6,729 nt of DNA from Minisyncoccota bacterium (lineage in GTDB: Bacteria > Verrucomicrobiota > Lentisphaeria > Oligosphaerales > MVZH01), in assembly GCA_021734725.1 (NCBI GenBank), contig JAIPIM010000224.1, positions 1 through 6,729 on the forward strand, written 5' to 3'. The notes under the pieces were generated by a model. It was given only the letters and a program-made list of their open reading frames with translations, searched no databases and was not told the origin of the DNA. The translations under genes were made by a program, and so were the position numbers. Positions 6,201 through 6,729 of the stretch are shown piece by piece; the stretch's first letter is position 1; every line of letters starts with the position of its first letter.

Positions 6201-6308
6201 CCTCGGCACTCTGAAATCTGCCGCCCCACGGGACTGGTACGGGTTCAGCAATACCTTTGCTACGGCATGCTTTTCTTCGCCTTTGCTTACAAGAAAACAA
6301 GCGTTTCT

Positions 6309-6729
6309 ATGCATCATTTGCTCACACTTTCCGCCCTTCTCGGGGTTCTGACCATAGCTGTCCCAAATGGACTTCACGGGGCATCCCCAGGGGGGGCATT
6401 CGGTGATGGTCGGGGAAACGGCATACTGAAGGTTCAGCTACTCACCCCGGACTTCGAGAACCGCGCAAACGATGAAGACGCCTTTTATCAACATGCCGGG
6501 ATCGAAGTCGATCCGGATATACAGACCTTCCTGCAGCGAGCATACACCTACGCAGAGTCGCACCAGTACGACACCGTTGCACGGCTCCTCCAAAAGGTTG
6601 TTGATGACGGGCGCGGGACCCTCCTGAACGTGGCCCCCCGGGTTTACCGTCCCGCCGACATGGCAGCTATTGCCATGCTCACCGAACTGCCGGAAGACGC
6701 GTTGGATACCTACCGCATCCTTGTCGACC
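6309..6729 (+). CDS. Secreted helical-repeat protein N-terminus, possibly TPR plus PQQ-type beta-propeller; 3' end cut by window
   Basis: The frame is open from ATG 6309 to the right edge (140 codons). The N-terminus is a signal peptide: MHH, a hydrophobic core LLTLSALLGVLTIAVP, then a probable cleavage near LHGA (22-25). After a Gly-rich linker, residues 72-140 are helical. TFLQRAYTYAESHQYDTVARL reads as a TPR-like helix pair, followed by LLQKVVDDGRGTLLNVAPRVYRP and LTELPEDALDTYRILVD. I recall this order (repeat helices, a short strand with a tyrosine, then L-P-x-x-A-L-x-x-Y-R) from planctomycete secreted proteins that continue into PQQ-binding-like beta-propellers; no search was possible. 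ATG 6267 is an in-frame alternative adding MLFFAFAYKKTSVS. Neither start has a clear Shine-Dalgarno. A seven-G run (6390-6396) lies within the linker. Confidence 0.65.
   Translation, partial: MHHLLTLSALLGVLTIAVPNGLHGASPGGAFGDGRGNGILKVQLLTPDFENRANDEDAFYQHAGIEVDPDIQTFLQRAYTYAESHQYDTVARLLQKVVDDGRGTLLNVAPRVYRPADMAAIAMLTELPEDALDTYRILVD

Larger units (their letters stand above)
5844..6308. other. Divergent intergenic region, 465 bp
   Basis: This lies between the minus-strand regulator and the plus-strand secreted-protein gene and should hold both promoters. I found no sigma-70 promoter with good boxes and spacing on either strand. It contains a palindrome near the regulator start and a short candidate ORF at 6066-6200, listed separately. 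TTGACC (6197-6202) resembles a -35 box but has no matching -10. Longer ORFs on either strand here have no recognisable content. Confidence 0.4.

Noticed and set aside
6001..6300. 99-codon minus-strand frame in the divergent intergenic region
   Set aside because: It shows no family resemblance; its ATG lies about 10 bases from the plus-strand gene start, its composition is irregular, and a better-supported plus-strand short frame occupies the same DNA.

Overview
The window is bacterial DNA of moderate, slightly high GC. It comes from an accessory, glycan- or envelope-related neighbourhood. The best guess is a member of the Planctomycetota-Verrucomicrobiota-Lentisphaerota-Kiritimatiellota group. 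That rests on three family resemblances recalled from memory, none of them searched: a long-tailed REP-associated tyrosine transposase, a secreted right-handed beta-helix protein, and the N-terminus of a secreted helical-repeat protein like those that precede PQQ-type beta-propellers in planctomycetes. The phylum is an inference only.

Layout, left to right. (1) 1-704, plus strand: a REP-associated (Y1/HUH) transposase gene cut by the left edge. (2) 718-968: two perfect 102-bp direct repeats, 14 bp apart, each holding a bulged hairpin and ending in the first of a run of CAAACAG heptamers. They begin 13 bp after the transposase stop and are the most unusual structure here. (3) 1063-2822, plus strand: a pectate-lyase-like beta-helix gene whose readable frame starts at 1242. 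A good signal peptide with an AVA cleavage motif lies just upstream in a different frame (from 1063 or 1093), so the 5' end looks frameshifted. (4) 2878-2909: a strong hairpin between convergent genes. (5) 4815-2917, minus strand: a full-length glutamine-hydrolysing asparagine synthetase with all key residues. (6) 5843-4911, minus strand: an AraC-family regulator 95 bp upstream of the synthetase, same direction. (7) 5844-6308: a 465-bp divergent intergenic region with a palindrome close to the regulator and one short candidate gene (6066-6200). (8) 6309 to the right edge, plus strand: the N-terminal 140 codons of a secreted helical-repeat protein that runs off the window.

How the parts may work together. 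The regulator and synthetase could form one transcription unit, with the cupin-type sensor controlling glutamine-dependent amidation. The substrate may be aspartate or, as in some exopolysaccharide loci, a sugar or other carboxylate; the sequence does not decide this. The regulator is also placed to act on the divergent secreted-protein gene. The beta-helix gene is convergent with the synthetase and probably separately expressed. The transposase and its downstream repeats look like a resident REP-type system rather than part of the metabolic locus. No RNA gene, CRISPR array or complete insertion sequence was seen.
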